Of a stretch of DNA of 64,000 nt, positions 1 to 8,553 are shown piece by piece (position 1 is the first letter of the stretch; each line of letters begins with the position of its first letter). A model generated the notes under the pieces. It searched no databases and was not told the origin of the DNA. It worked only from the letters and a program-made list of their open reading frames with translations. Made by a program: the position numbers and the translations under genes. The DNA is from Scatacola_A faecigallinarum (GTDB lineage: Bacteria; Pseudomonadota; Alphaproteobacteria; RF32; CAG-239): positions 62,001-126,000 of the forward strand of contig DVOM01000001.1 in NCBI GenBank assembly GCA_018713605.1, given 5' to 3'.

Positions 1-198
1 GATATTCTGGGCAATCAGCTGCGCCCGCATATCCGGCCCGGTGTCAATCAGCAGCCTGACACCCTTGTATTCCAGATAAGTCGAAGCCCGGGTACGCACA
101 TTTTTCGGATTTTCAGGATTACAGCGCCCAAAACCCGTGCCTAGGGAAGGAACGCCGGGGGCGGCACCGGAACCAAGAATAATCAGCCTGTTTTCCAT
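1..198 (-). CDS. PhnP-like MBL-fold metallohydrolase, N-terminal part
   Basis: First 66 residues of a protein that runs off the left edge. Its ATG overlaps the TGA of tatD (ATGA), so the two genes are probably translationally coupled. Visible are a strand and glycine turn (ILGSGAAPGVPSLG), a cysteine-containing loop followed by NPKNVRTR, and LLIDTGPDMRAQL. This pattern fits the start of PhnP-like metallo-beta-lactamase-fold phosphodiesterases, which often sit next to tatD in alphaproteobacteria. The HxHxDH metal site would lie beyond the edge, so activity cannot be judged. Confidence 0.8.
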   Translation of the reverse strand, partial: MENRLIILGSGAAPGVPSLGTGFGRCNPENPKNVRTRASTYLEYKGVRLLIDTGPDMRAQLIAQNI

Positions 199-992
199 CA
201 GTACGCGTACCTCCCTTTGTCGCTGGCCTTGCGAAACAACCGGTAAAAGTTGTCGGAAGTAATCTGTGCCAGTTTTTCCAACGGAACATCCTTAATCTGT
301 GCCAGCTTTTCGGCCGTATGCACCACAAAAGAAGATTCGTTGCGTCGGCCGCGCATCGGCACCGGCGCAAGAAACGGCGCGTCAGTTTCCACCAGCAGGC
401 GGTCAAGCGGCACTTCGGCAAAAATATCGCGCAGTTCGCCGGATTTGTTGAAAGTAATGATTCCCGATGCTGAAATGTAAAATCCGATGGACAGGGCAAA
501 ATCGGCCAGTTTTTTTGAAGACGAAAAGCAGTGAATTTCGCCGCTGAACGCCCCTTTTTTATATTCTTCGTCCAAAATCGCAATCGTATCGTCGTCTGCA
601 TCTCGCGTATGAATAATCAACGGCAGGCCTGTTTCCCTTGCAGCCTTGATTTGTTCAACAAAAACTTTAACTTGTATGTCTTTCGGACTGTAATCGTAGT
701 AATAATCCAAACCGCATTCGCCGATAGCAACGACTTTCTTATGCGCAGCTTTGGCAATAAAGTCCTCCGCTCTGATATCCGGATATTCCGCCGCATTATG
801 CGGATGTACACCGACCGCCGTATAAATGAACGGATATTTTTCGGAAATTTCCAGCTGCTTATCCAGTTCGTCAATATTGTTTCCCGCATTCAGCATGGCA
901 GTCACGCCATTCTCGCGCGCCCGGGCCAGCATATCCTCAAAATCTTCTTCAAAATCGTTAAAATCCAAATGACAATGACTGTCTACTAACAT
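198..992 (-). CDS. tatD: TatD-family metal-dependent DNase
   Basis: TIM-barrel hydrolase of 264 residues, the usual family length. It starts with the metal-binding DSHCHLDF. Further family motifs follow in order: GVHPHNA, GECGLDYYYD (metal-bridging Glu), IHTRDAD, and ETDAPFLAP followed by a RGRRNE segment. TatD proteins are 3'-5' exonucleases or deoxyribonucleases acting in DNA repair and turnover; some members deacylate D-aminoacyl-tRNA, so the substrate here is not proven. It follows holB by 13 bases and overlaps the downstream hydrolase, giving a tmk-holB-tatD-hydrolase operon that is common in this class. Confidence 0.95.
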   Translation of the reverse strand: MLVDSHCHLDFNDFEEDFEDMLARARENGVTAMLNAGNNIDELDKQLEISEKYPFIYTAVGVHPHNAAEYPDIRAEDFIAKAAHKKVVAIGECGLDYYYDYSPKDIQVKVFVEQIKAARETGLPLIIHTRDADDDTIAILDEEYKKGAFSGEIHCFSSSKKLADFALSIGFYISASGIITFNKSGELRDIFAEVPLDRLLVETDAPFLAPVPMRGRRNESSFVVHTAEKLAQIKDVPLEKLAQITSDNFYRLFRKASDKGRYAY

Positions 993-1005
993 ATTACCTT
1001 CCGTT

Positions 1006-2070
1006 TTATATTACCTTGCAAATCCCGCTGATAATGTTGATAAGCGCCTGTTTCTTGTCCAAATTAAGTCTTGCCGTCTCATCAAAGATTCTGACCGCCT
1101 TTTCCCACATTTCGGCCAGTTCCTCAACGTTCTCACAGCCCTTCACGTTCTCGGCCACAAATTTCAGCACCAGTTCCTGTACCAGATTATAGCTGTCCTC
1201 GTCGGCAACCGCCGCATCGCAGAAAGCCAGCAAATCGGCAAGCTTGTACTTGTTTTTGGCATAAATAATCTTGCACAAATCATCATAACTGGCCAACGCC
1301 GCATTGTCGGCATAACGGATAGCCTTTCCGACGCTGCCGGAACTCAGCTCTGCCAGCCCTTTGACGGCTTTCTCCGAAAGTTCCGGCCGGTAACGGCGCA
1401 GCAAACTGGCCACCTCGTTTTCCGCCAACGGTTTCAGGTTCATTTTGGCACAACGCGAACGAATGGTCGGCAGCAACCGGTTCGGATTGTGGCTGATAAG
1501 CATAATGACCGTTTTTGCCGGCGGTTCCTCCAGAATCTTTAAAATAGCATTTGCACCGGCATTGTTCAAATCGTCAATACTGTCGACAATAACCACGCGC
1601 CAGCCGTCGTTAGACGATTTCTTGGCCAGAAACTCGTTAATCGTGCGCACATCGTCAACCTTGATAATTGCCGATTTCTTCAGACTTTTCAGCTCTTCGT
1701 CAGAGAGCCTTTCCCCTTCCTTAATCGCCTTCAGCACCTTTTTTTTGTCGGTTTCGGTAAAATCGCGCTCAATTACCTTCAAATCCGGATGCGACGCATT
1801 TGCCACCAGCTTATAAGTCTGAGAATCGACGCTTACGTCAAGCGAACCGTATTTGTCGCGCTGCCGCTCGTCTGCCGCCAGCAGAAAACGCGCAAACCTG
1901 AACGCCAGCGTCGCCTTGCCGATACCCTCTATGCCGCAAAGCAGCCAGGAATTATGCAATGTTCTGTTTTTCCACGCATTCAAGAAAATCTGCTCTTCCT
2001 CGGCATGGCCGAGCAGATAGGTGTTTGTCCGCGGCTCAATCGCGCTGTTTTGCCGTTCTTCCGCTTCCAT
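1006..2070 (-). CDS. holB: DNA polymerase III subunit delta'
   Basis: Clamp-loader subunit of the replicative polymerase, 354 residues. The N-terminal AAA+ domain opens with LLCGIEGIGKATLAF, a P-loop altered in the way expected for delta', which does not hydrolyse ATP. A Walker-B-like IVDSIDDLN, a KILEEPP segment and the sensor/Arg-finger region IRSRCAKM follow. The SRC motif is typical of clamp-loader subunits. The ATG overlaps the TGA of tmk (ATGA), so the two are coupled. The C-terminal third is the helical collar domain and is less conserved. Confidence 0.92.
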   Translation of the reverse strand: MEAEERQNSAIEPRTNTYLLGHAEEEQIFLNAWKNRTLHNSWLLCGIEGIGKATLAFRFARFLLAADERQRDKYGSLDVSVDSQTYKLVANASHPDLKVIERDFTETDKKKVLKAIKEGERLSDEELKSLKKSAIIKVDDVRTINEFLAKKSSNDGWRVVIVDSIDDLNNAGANAILKILEEPPAKTVIMLISHNPNRLLPTIRSRCAKMNLKPLAENEVASLLRRYRPELSEKAVKGLAELSSGSVGKAIRYADNAALASYDDLCKIIYAKNKYKLADLLAFCDAAVADEDSYNLVQELVLKFVAENVKGCENVEELAEMWEKAVRIFDETARLNLDKKQALINIISGICKVI

Positions 2071-2723
2071 CAGCCCAAACCAAACCTTTCCGTAACGATT
2101 TTAACTACTTCCCGGTGCAACGCCTCAATACTCTTGTCGGCGTCAACAACAATACAACGCTCCGGCTCTTTTGCGGCTATTTCCAGAAAACCGCGGCGCA
2201 TTCGCTCATGAAAAGCCAGCCCCCGGCTCTCGTGCCTGGTTTCCTTAACAGCCATGCCCTCAGCCTTCTTGAACGACCGCGCCAGACCGATTTTCGGATC
2301 CAGGTCAAAAATAAGCGTCAAATCGGGCTTAAATCCGCCGACGGCAATTTTATAAAGGGATTCCAGGGTTTCATACGGCACTTTTTTGTCATAACCGTAA
2401 TACTGATAGGCCACGGTCGAATCCGCAAACCTGTCGCTCAAAACCCAGCTGCCCTTTTCGAGGGCCGGCCAAACCTTTGACGTCAGATGAATCCGCCTGT
2501 CCGCATAATAAAGCAGACACTCGGTCACGGCGTCAAACTTGTCTTTGTCGCCGGTAACCAGAATCCGTCGCAGTTCCTGTCCGATTTCGGTGCCGCCCGG
2601 TTCCTTGCTCATCACGTTCGTGACACCGGCACGCTCCAGATATTCGGCCAAAAGGCGGAGCTGGGTAGATTTTCCCGTACCCTCTCCGCCTTCAAACGTA
2701 ATAAACCGGCCTTTTTGCTGCAT
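2070..2723 (-). CDS. tmk: Thymidylate kinase
   Basis: Phosphorylates dTMP to dTDP in the cytoplasm. The 217-residue protein has the P-loop FEGGEGTGKSTQ at residues 9-20, DRFADST (DR[YF/H] motif, nucleotide binding) near residue 98, and a LID region with arginines (RHESRGLAFHERMRRGF). Length is normal for bacterial Tmk. The start codon directly follows the TAA of the upstream carboxypeptidase gene without spacer, and the stop overlaps holB. Linkage to holB is conserved across many bacteria and supports the call. Confidence 0.95.
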   Translation of the reverse strand: MQQKGRFITFEGGEGTGKSTQLRLLAEYLERAGVTNVMSKEPGGTEIGQELRRILVTGDKDKFDAVTECLLYYADRRIHLTSKVWPALEKGSWVLSDRFADSTVAYQYYGYDKKVPYETLESLYKIAVGGFKPDLTLIFDLDPKIGLARSFKKAEGMAVKETRHESRGLAFHERMRRGFLEIAAKEPERCIVVDADKSIEALHREVVKIVTERFGLG

Positions 2724-3881
2724 TTACTCGGCCCCGAACAGCAGATATTTCAGATTCTGCCCGATACGACCGAAGAAACCAAGTTTTTCGACGTTTCTGT
2801 CTGCAACCAGAGGAAGATTTTCCATTTCCTGACCGTCCAGCTCAATTCTGACTTCGCCGAGTTTGTCGCCGGCTGCAACCGGAGCCTTGACCGGCTTGTC
2901 ATAAACCGCCGTCATCTTTATCTTCGGCGCCTGACTTTTTTTCAAAGTCCGTTTGACCGTTTCCGGAACCACCAGCCTGACTTGCTTTTCGCTGCCGAAA
3001 ACAACCGGAATCTCAGCAATCGTCTGTCCCTTGTTCAGCAGATTATAGTTGTTAAACTCGCGAAAACCCCATTCCATCAGACGCTCGGCCTCTTCCGAGC
3101 GTTCTTTGTTGGAGTTCATTCCGGTCATAACCTCAATCAGCCGCCTTTCGCCTTTTTTGGCCGAAGCGGTCAGACAGAAACCGGCTTCTTCCGTATGTCC
3201 GGTTTTCAGGCCGTCGGCATTGGGCATCGAATACAGCAGCGGGTTGCGGTTGCCCTGCGTAATATTGTTGTGGGTATAGTACTTTTCCGAAAAGATGTGA
3301 TAAAATTCCGGAAATTCCTTAATTATGTGGCGAGCCAGCTTGGCCAGGTCTTCCACCGACATTTTCTGATCTGGATGAGGCAACCCGGTCGAATTGGCAA
3401 AAGAACTGTTGTTCAGACCGAGTTCTCTGGCTCTCTTGTTCATCATCTCGGCAAAATCGTCTTCCGAACCGGCCAGATTTTCAGCGGCAACAATACAGGC
3501 GTCATTGCCGGATTGAATCAAAATGCCTTTCAGAATGTCCTCGACCCGAACCTTTTCGCCTATTTTCAAAAACATCGTTGAACCGCCGCTGGCTGCGCCG
3601 CCGAGCTTCCAGGCCCTTTCGCTGACCGTAAACGTATCGTCCAGCGACAGCGAACCGTCTTTCAGTTTTTCAAAAATCATATTCACGGTCATCAACTTGC
3701 TCATCGATGCCGGCGGCACCATCTTTTCATGGTCTTTCACATACAGATACTGTCCGGTGTCATAATCCATCAAAATCGCATTGCGTGCCTGCGTTTCAAT
3801 CGCGACGGCGCTGCCGATTCCGGCCAGAACCAGCCCGGCCGTCAGAACTGATGAATACAATTTTTTTCTGCCAAACATCAT
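2724..3881 (-). CDS. D-alanyl-D-alanine carboxypeptidase (PBP5/6 family)
   Basis: Periplasmic penicillin-binding protein that trims the terminal D-Ala from peptidoglycan pentapeptides. It has an N-terminal signal sequence (SSVLTAGLVLAGIGSAVA), then the three serine-peptidase S11 motifs: SMSK near residue 60 (nucleophile Ser), SGN near 123 and KTG near 230. A PBP5-type beta-sandwich C-terminal domain follows. The 385-residue length is typical, and the last residues may form the membrane-anchoring helix. Two consecutive ATGs follow GAGGAAAAA. Next gene upstream is rlpA, also a cell-wall protein. Confidence 0.93.
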   Translation of the reverse strand: MMFGRKKLYSSVLTAGLVLAGIGSAVAIETQARNAILMDYDTGQYLYVKDHEKMVPPASMSKLMTVNMIFEKLKDGSLSLDDTFTVSERAWKLGGAASGGSTMFLKIGEKVRVEDILKGILIQSGNDACIVAAENLAGSEDDFAEMMNKRARELGLNNSSFANSTGLPHPDQKMSVEDLAKLARHIIKEFPEFYHIFSEKYYTHNNITQGNRNPLLYSMPNADGLKTGHTEEAGFCLTASAKKGERRLIEVMTGMNSNKERSEEAERLMEWGFREFNNYNLLNKGQTIAEIPVVFGSEKQVRLVVPETVKRTLKKSQAPKIKMTAVYDKPVKAPVAAGDKLGEVRIELDGQEMENLPLVADRNVEKLGFFGRIGQNLKYLLFGAE

Positions 3882-3896
3882 TTTTTCCTCTACAAA

Positions 3897-4757
3897 CTAA
3901 TCTTGAACAATTTTTGCATTATAAATTCCGTAATTCTTAACCTTGGCCAGCGTTACTTCCGCCTCCTCGGGAAAACTGAACGGGCCGATGCGCACGCGGT
4001 AATAGCGGCTGCCGTCAACGTCGGCCTGCGCCACCTTCGACTTTCCGAACCGGCTCAGTTTGGAACTCAGGTCTTTTGCCGCGTCATGTTTGGCAAAAGA
4101 ACCCGCCTGAACAAAATAGCTTTTTTCGGCGGTTACGCCGCCGGCCGCATTGTACGGATTATCCAGCCGCAGCGGCTCAACTGCCGCATACTCCATTTTT
4201 TTAATCGGTGTCGTTTTTTTCGCCGAAGCCATGACCGGCTCAATTTTCTGCCCGGTCAGCGCCGCTTTCAGCTCCTTGCTTTCCTTTTCCATCAGCTCGA
4301 CCCGGACTTTGGCCGTCCCCTTGGTCTGAAAGCCGAGCAGCTGGGCTCCCCTCTTGGAAATGTCAATAATCCGGTTCTTTGCATAAGGACCGCGGTCATT
4401 CACGCGCAGCACCAGCGAGCGCCCGTTTTCCAGATTGGTCACCTTGACAATTGACGGCAACGGCAGCGTCCGATGAGCGGCCGTCAGCGTATGCATGTCA
4501 TACTTTTCGCCGTTGGCGGTTTTCTTATTGTGAAAATCGGAACCGTACCACGAAGCGACGCCGACTTCCGAATAGCTGTAGTCCTCCTTCGGATAATAGG
4601 TCTTGCCCATAATCTTATAAGGTTTTCCCACCTTATAAACGCCGCCGGTACCGCTGATGGCCGTTGCCTGAGAATAGCCGTCGGGTTCGACGGTAGTGGC
4701 ACAGCCCGCGAGCAGTGCCAGCATTCCCAAAACCGGTATAGTATTCTTAAGTCTCAT
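3897..4757 (-). CDS. rlpA: Septal-ring lytic transglycosylase RlpA with SPOR domain
   Basis: Lipoprotein acting at the division septum on stem-less glycan strands. The signal peptide ends in a lipobox (LALLAGC). A double-psi beta-barrel domain (VGVASWYGSDFHNKKTANG, catalytic-type Asp in the RVNDRGPYAKNRIIDIS stretch) is followed by a linker and a C-terminal SPOR domain (YFVQAGSFAKHDAA...YYRVRIGPF) that binds denuded peptidoglycan. I chose the ATG at 4757, which follows AGGGAAATTT; the longer frame begins at a TTG without a better ribosome site. It is followed by the carboxypeptidase gene. Confidence 0.93.
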   Translation of the reverse strand: MRLKNTIPVLGMLALLAGCATTVEPDGYSQATAISGTGGVYKVGKPYKIMGKTYYPKEDYSYSEVGVASWYGSDFHNKKTANGEKYDMHTLTAAHRTLPLPSIVKVTNLENGRSLVLRVNDRGPYAKNRIIDISKRGAQLLGFQTKGTAKVRVELMEKESKELKAALTGQKIEPVMASAKKTTPIKKMEYAAVEPLRLDNPYNAAGGVTAEKSYFVQAGSFAKHDAAKDLSSKLSRFGKSKVAQADVDGSRYYRVRIGPFSFPEEAEVTLAKVKNYGIYNAKIVQD

Positions 4758-4828
4758 AAATTTCCCTAAATTCAAAAATCGCTTCGCTTAATTTACCTTT
4801 TTTTTTTCATTCCGTAAAGCACGATATT

Positions 4829-6100
4829 TCACTTGTGTAATTTTCTTTCCGGAACCGGCACCGCAAAACCGATATTCGGGTTATAGCGGTTAATTTTCTG
4901 CAGCAGCTGATAGTCCGGATAGCCGTCCTGCAGCATTTTGGCCTCCGCCTGCACTTTTTTTATGGCGCTGCGGGTTTTTGAACCGAGCTGTCCGTCTTCG
5001 TCAAGCTTAAACCACCCCAGCTTGTTGACAAAGGACTGGATTTTCAAGACATCGTCCGTTTTAACCCGCACGGCCGGATTCTGTTCAACCGGCTTCCACT
5101 TTTTTCCGGTTCTGACATAATCAGCCAGCATTCCGACAGCCAGCGCATAATTCTCCGAACGGTTCCAATTCATTATTTTGCGGAAGTTCTCCCGCACCAG
5201 ATAAGCCTTACCCTTACGCCCCTCGGGGACAATTATCGAAACTTTCTCCTTCGCCGGCAGGCTTATTTTTTTGTTGTCCGCGGTTTTTACGCCCATTTTG
5301 CGCCATTTTTCAACCTCCAGACGCGTATCGCGTCCGCTCAGCGCATAATCGAAATTCCACGGCAGGCTGACTTCCAGCCCCCAGTCCTCCCCTGCTTTCC
5401 AGCCGATGGAAGACAGATAGTTGGCCGCCGAGGCAATCGCATCCTCAAACGAATGCCAGATGTCTATTCGGCCGTCGCCGTTGTAGTCAACCGCATAGGC
5501 GTTGAAAGTCGACGGCATAAACTGAAAATGCCCCATGGCGCCGGCCCAGGAACCCTCCATTTTGGTATGGTCTATTTTCCAGACATCGACAATTTTCAGC
5601 GCCTGATACAGTTCTTCCTTAAAAAACTTCGGCCGCCGTTTGTCATAACTCAGCGTCGTCAGCGCGTCAATTACCTGATAATTGCCGAAATGCTGTCCGA
5701 AATTGGTTTCCATTCCCCAGAAGGCAATCAGATAATTAATCTGCACGCCGTACTTTTTTTCCATATCCTTAAACAGCGGATAAAGCTCACGGTACTTCGC
5801 CTGCGCCGCCGCCGTTTTTTTGGCATTGACCACCCGGTTGAGATATTCGGTCGACGTCAGCACAAACTCAATCTGCCGGCGGTCTATCTTTACCACTTCC
5901 GGATCCGGGTGGTAATAGTCGTTTTCGCCGTAAACCTTCTTGATCGTCTTTTTCGATATGCCGCGGTCAATCATCTCGTCTTTAAGTTCTTCCAGCCACC
6001 GGGTATAGACTTCCGGCGTTTCCCTTCTTTCCGCCGCAGACAACGGCTGCGGCAGACAAAGTGCCGACGCCAACAGTAACATGCCCAGTTTTGCTCTCAT
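4829..6100 (-). CDS. mltB: Membrane-bound lytic murein transglycosylase B family
   Basis: Cleaves the glycan backbone of peptidoglycan in the periplasm. From the ATG at 6100 the protein starts with a clean signal peptide (MRAKLGMLLLASALCL...LSAA); this ATG is preceded by GGGCGGGAT, whereas the upstream alternative at 6133 has no ribosome site. The SLT_2-type catalytic domain has FWGMETNFGQHFGNY with the catalytic Glu, then GAMGHFQFMPSTF and DYNGDGRIDIW. A C-terminal peptidoglycan-binding helix bundle (VLKIQSFVNKLGW...DGQLGSKTRSAI) ends the protein. It lies head-to-head with the sugar porter. Confidence 0.92.
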   Translation of the reverse strand: MRAKLGMLLLASALCLPQPLSAAERRETPEVYTRWLEELKDEMIDRGISKKTIKKVYGENDYYHPDPEVVKIDRRQIEFVLTSTEYLNRVVNAKKTAAAQAKYRELYPLFKDMEKKYGVQINYLIAFWGMETNFGQHFGNYQVIDALTTLSYDKRRPKFFKEELYQALKIVDVWKIDHTKMEGSWAGAMGHFQFMPSTFNAYAVDYNGDGRIDIWHSFEDAIASAANYLSSIGWKAGEDWGLEVSLPWNFDYALSGRDTRLEVEKWRKMGVKTADNKKISLPAKEKVSIIVPEGRKGKAYLVRENFRKIMNWNRSENYALAVGMLADYVRTGKKWKPVEQNPAVRVKTDDVLKIQSFVNKLGWFKLDEDGQLGSKTRSAIKKVQAEAKMLQDGYPDYQLLQKINRYNPNIGFAVPVPERKLHK

Positions 6101-6250
6101 ATTTTTATCCCGCCCAATAACTGACTTTGCCATTCATTTTACCGTTCAGCCTTTTAAAAACAGTTAATGCCGCGCAATTTTCTGTAGATAATTTGAATAA
6201 GACGGTTATAATGAATATATTGTTTTGGAAATCTGACATAGGAGGCCGCC

Positions 6251-7642
6251 ATGAACACTTCCGCCGTTTTCCGTTCCCGATTCCGCCGCCATTTCTGGCT
6301 TTACGTCATTGCCGCCGTCGCCTCGCTGGGCGGCCTGCTCGCCGGCTTTGACATGGGCGTCATCTCCGGCGCGCTGCTTTTCATCAACGACACATGGAAC
6401 ATGTCCGACTTTACCAAAGGCTGGGTAGTCAGTTCGGCCATTGTCGGCGCCGTTATCGGCGCTGCCGGCAACGGTTTTCTGTCCGACATCTACGGACGCA
6501 AAAAAGTCATCATTGCCACGGCGCTCATCTTCGCCGTCGGTTCAGTCATCTGCGCCGCGGCGCCGAGCATAGGCTGGCTGATTGCCGGCCGCGTCATTCT
6601 CGGGCTGGCCGTCGGCATGGTCAACTTCGTCATTCCGCTGTATCTCTCCGAAATTTCGCCGCAGAAAGTCCGCGGCATGCTGGTTTCGCTCTATCAGCTG
6701 GCCATTACCGCCGGCATCTTATTCTCATACCTCATCAACCGCGTCTTTGCGCTGAGCGAATGCAACTGGCGCTGGATGCTGCTCTCCGGCCTGTTCCCGG
6801 CTTTGGTCATGCTGATTGGCATCAGCTTCCTGGGCGACACGCCCCGATGGCTCATCAGCAAAAAGCGCGAAGACGAAGCCCGCAGAATCTTTCTGGACAT
6901 TGACCCGGACTGTAACCCCGAACAACAGATTAAAGAAATCCGCCAAACCATCAAACGTGCGCAAAAAAACGACGGACATTCCGGTTTTCAGCGTTGGATG
7001 CTGATGCCCGTCTTCGTCGGCGTCGGCATGATGTTCATGCAGATATGCACCGGCATCAACACGATTATCTACTACACGACAACCATTTTCAAAGTCGCGG
7101 GCTTCTCGTCGGCCATCGGTGCGATCTATGCCACCATCGGCATCGGTTTCGTCAACTTCTTCATGACTTTTGTCGCTATCGCCTTTGCCGACCGTATCGG
7201 CCGGAAGCCCCTGCTCTACGCCGGCCTGAGCGGCGTTACCGTCAGCCTGTTCGCGCTGGGGGCTTCTTTCTGGTTTGCCGACGCGCTTGGCGACAATCTC
7301 AAATGGATGGCTGTTGGCAGCGTGGTTGTATATATCGCCTCTTTCGCCTTTTCTCTCGGCCCCATCGGCTGGATTGTCGTTTCCGAGATTCTGCCGCTGA
7401 AAATCCGCGGCCTTGCCATGAGCATCTGCACCGTTGCCAACATGGCGTTCAACTTCGTTGTCGTTCTTACATTTCTGCCGCTGATAAATTCCGTCGGCGA
7501 AGCGCGAACTTTCTGGATGTACGGCATTATCGGCATCTTCTGCCTGTTTTTTACCTACCGGTATCTGCCCGAAACCAAAGGACGCTCGCTGGAGCAGATA
7601 GAAAAGAACTGGGCCGAAGGCGTCCCTGCCCGCAAGTTCTGA
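6251..7642 (+). CDS. MFS sugar porter (sugar:proton symporter type)
   Basis: Twelve-helix inner-membrane transporter of the major facilitator superfamily, sugar-porter subfamily, 463 residues. Diagnostic motifs: GFDMGVISGALLF in TM1, DIYGRKK between TM2 and TM3 (D-R-x-G-R-R/K type), PLYLSEISPQKVRG after TM4, ADRIGRKPLL in the second half, and YLPETKGRSLEQIE at the end (PETKG signature). XylE, GalP and AraE belong here; the sugar is not deducible. A strong AGGAGG lies 5 bases before the ATG and a hairpin terminator follows. A TATAAT at 6207-6212 could be its -10 box, without a clear -35. Confidence 0.93.
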   Translation: MNTSAVFRSRFRRHFWLYVIAAVASLGGLLAGFDMGVISGALLFINDTWNMSDFTKGWVVSSAIVGAVIGAAGNGFLSDIYGRKKVIIATALIFAVGSVICAAAPSIGWLIAGRVILGLAVGMVNFVIPLYLSEISPQKVRGMLVSLYQLAITAGILFSYLINRVFALSECNWRWMLLSGLFPALVMLIGISFLGDTPRWLISKKREDEARRIFLDIDPDCNPEQQIKEIRQTIKRAQKNDGHSGFQRWMLMPVFVGVGMMFMQICTGINTIIYYTTTIFKVAGFSSAIGAIYATIGIGFVNFFMTFVAIAFADRIGRKPLLYAGLSGVTVSLFALGASFWFADALGDNLKWMAVGSVVVYIASFAFSLGPIGWIVVSEILPLKIRGLAMSICTVANMAFNFVVVLTFLPLINSVGEARTFWMYGIIGIFCLFFTYRYLPETKGRSLEQIEKNWAEGVPARKF

Positions 7643-7656
7643 GAATTCCGCTTTTC

Positions 7657-7684
7657 AAAGGTTCCGTTCCCGGAACCTTTTTTA
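7657..7684 (+). terminator. Terminator of the sugar porter gene
   Basis: Perfect 10-bp stem (AAAGGTTCCG / CGGAACCTTT) with a TTCC loop, running into TTTTTTA. It starts 14 bases after the stop codon. Confidence 0.85.
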
Positions 7685-7706
7685 TTTTCGGTCGAACCGT
7701 TTTGTG

Positions 7707-7735
7707 TTGACTTACTTTGTCCGTTATGCTAAAAT
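7707..7735 (+). promoter_or_regulatory. Sigma-70-like promoter for the HAD gene
   Basis: TTGACT (7707-7712), 17-base spacer, TAAAAT (7730-7735). It lies directly behind the terminator of the sugar porter. Transcription from here would leave an AT-rich leader of about 90 bases before the ATG at 7834. Confidence 0.6.
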
Positions 7736-7833
7736 TTTTGTCAATTTTCTGAATTATTCTGTTGACGCTTCTTATTATACTCCAATATCGCTTCAGCAGA
7801 TAATTCTATTGTGTAATTTAAAAAATTTTTTTT

Positions 7834-8505
7834 ATGAAAAACTTAGAAGACGTAAAAAAGATGATGCTGCAATGCGTTGTCATCAACTGGGACGGAACAC
7901 TGGTTTCTTCGGCTGCCATGATTCATCAGGCCTATCTGAAAACCATGCAGGCGTTGCAAATTCATCCCGAATGGTCGCCGGAAGACACGATGAGACAAAA
8001 CGGCAGACCTCCTGTTGAAATTTTCAATGACGCCGGCATCTGGGGAAGCAAGGCCATCGGTTCCGTCGCCAAAGACTTTTTCTACCGCGGCCTGGAAGAC
8101 ATCCGCAAAACCAAACCGGAACTTCTGCGCCTCAAGGACGGAGCACTTGACCTGCTCAACTGGTTTGCAAACCACCCGGCCTTCCCGCGCATTGTCATCT
8201 GCGGCAACAAAACCCAGTCCATTTTGGAACTGGAAGTTAAAACATTCAAACTTAAAGGTCTGGTAGACATCGTCATCGGCAGTCGCATGGACAGCCTTGA
8301 CAACAAACCGCAGCCGGAAATGTTTGAACGCGCTGTCGAAGGGTTAACGATTAAAAACCCGGCCGAAGAAGTTTTGCATATCGGAGACAATCCCCGTGTC
8401 GATCCCTCTTTTGCAGGAGCCTACGGCGCTTCTTCGATACTGGTTGCCGACACGTCCTCCGCGGACGCCGCGTCGCTGACCGAACTGCTGACCAAGCTGA
8501 AGTAA
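7834..8505 (+). CDS. HAD-like protein with substituted nucleophile
   Basis: Haloacid-dehalogenase-fold protein of 223 residues, closest in layout to phosphoglycolate-phosphatase-like members. Motif I should read DxDGT, but here it is N18-W-D20-G-T: the nucleophilic Asp is Asn (codon AAC). Motif II is also weak (VICGNK instead of a Thr/Ser). Motif III (NKPQPEMF lysine) and motif IV (HIGDNPRVD) are kept. It is either a non-catalytic HAD protein or one that relies on another residue. No Shine-Dalgarno sequence precedes the ATG; the leader is almost pure A/T. It ends convergent to the next gene at a shared terminator. Confidence 0.8.
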   Translation: MKNLEDVKKMMLQCVVINWDGTLVSSAAMIHQAYLKTMQALQIHPEWSPEDTMRQNGRPPVEIFNDAGIWGSKAIGSVAKDFFYRGLEDIRKTKPELLRLKDGALDLLNWFANHPAFPRIVICGNKTQSILELEVKTFKLKGLVDIVIGSRMDSLDNKPQPEMFERAVEGLTIKNPAEEVLHIGDNPRVDPSFAGAYGASSILVADTSSADAASLTELLTKLK

Positions 8506-8520
8506 AAACCTAAATCTTAA

Positions 8521-8553
8521 AAAAAGAGCCCTCCGAATGGAGCGCTCTTTTTT
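8521..8553. terminator. Bidirectional terminator between convergent genes
   Basis: Interrupted stem AAAAAGAGC-c-CTCC / GGAG-c-GCTCTTTTT with a GAAT loop. A-run on one side and T-run on the other allow it to serve the HAD gene (plus) and the base-modification-like gene (minus). Confidence 0.85.
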
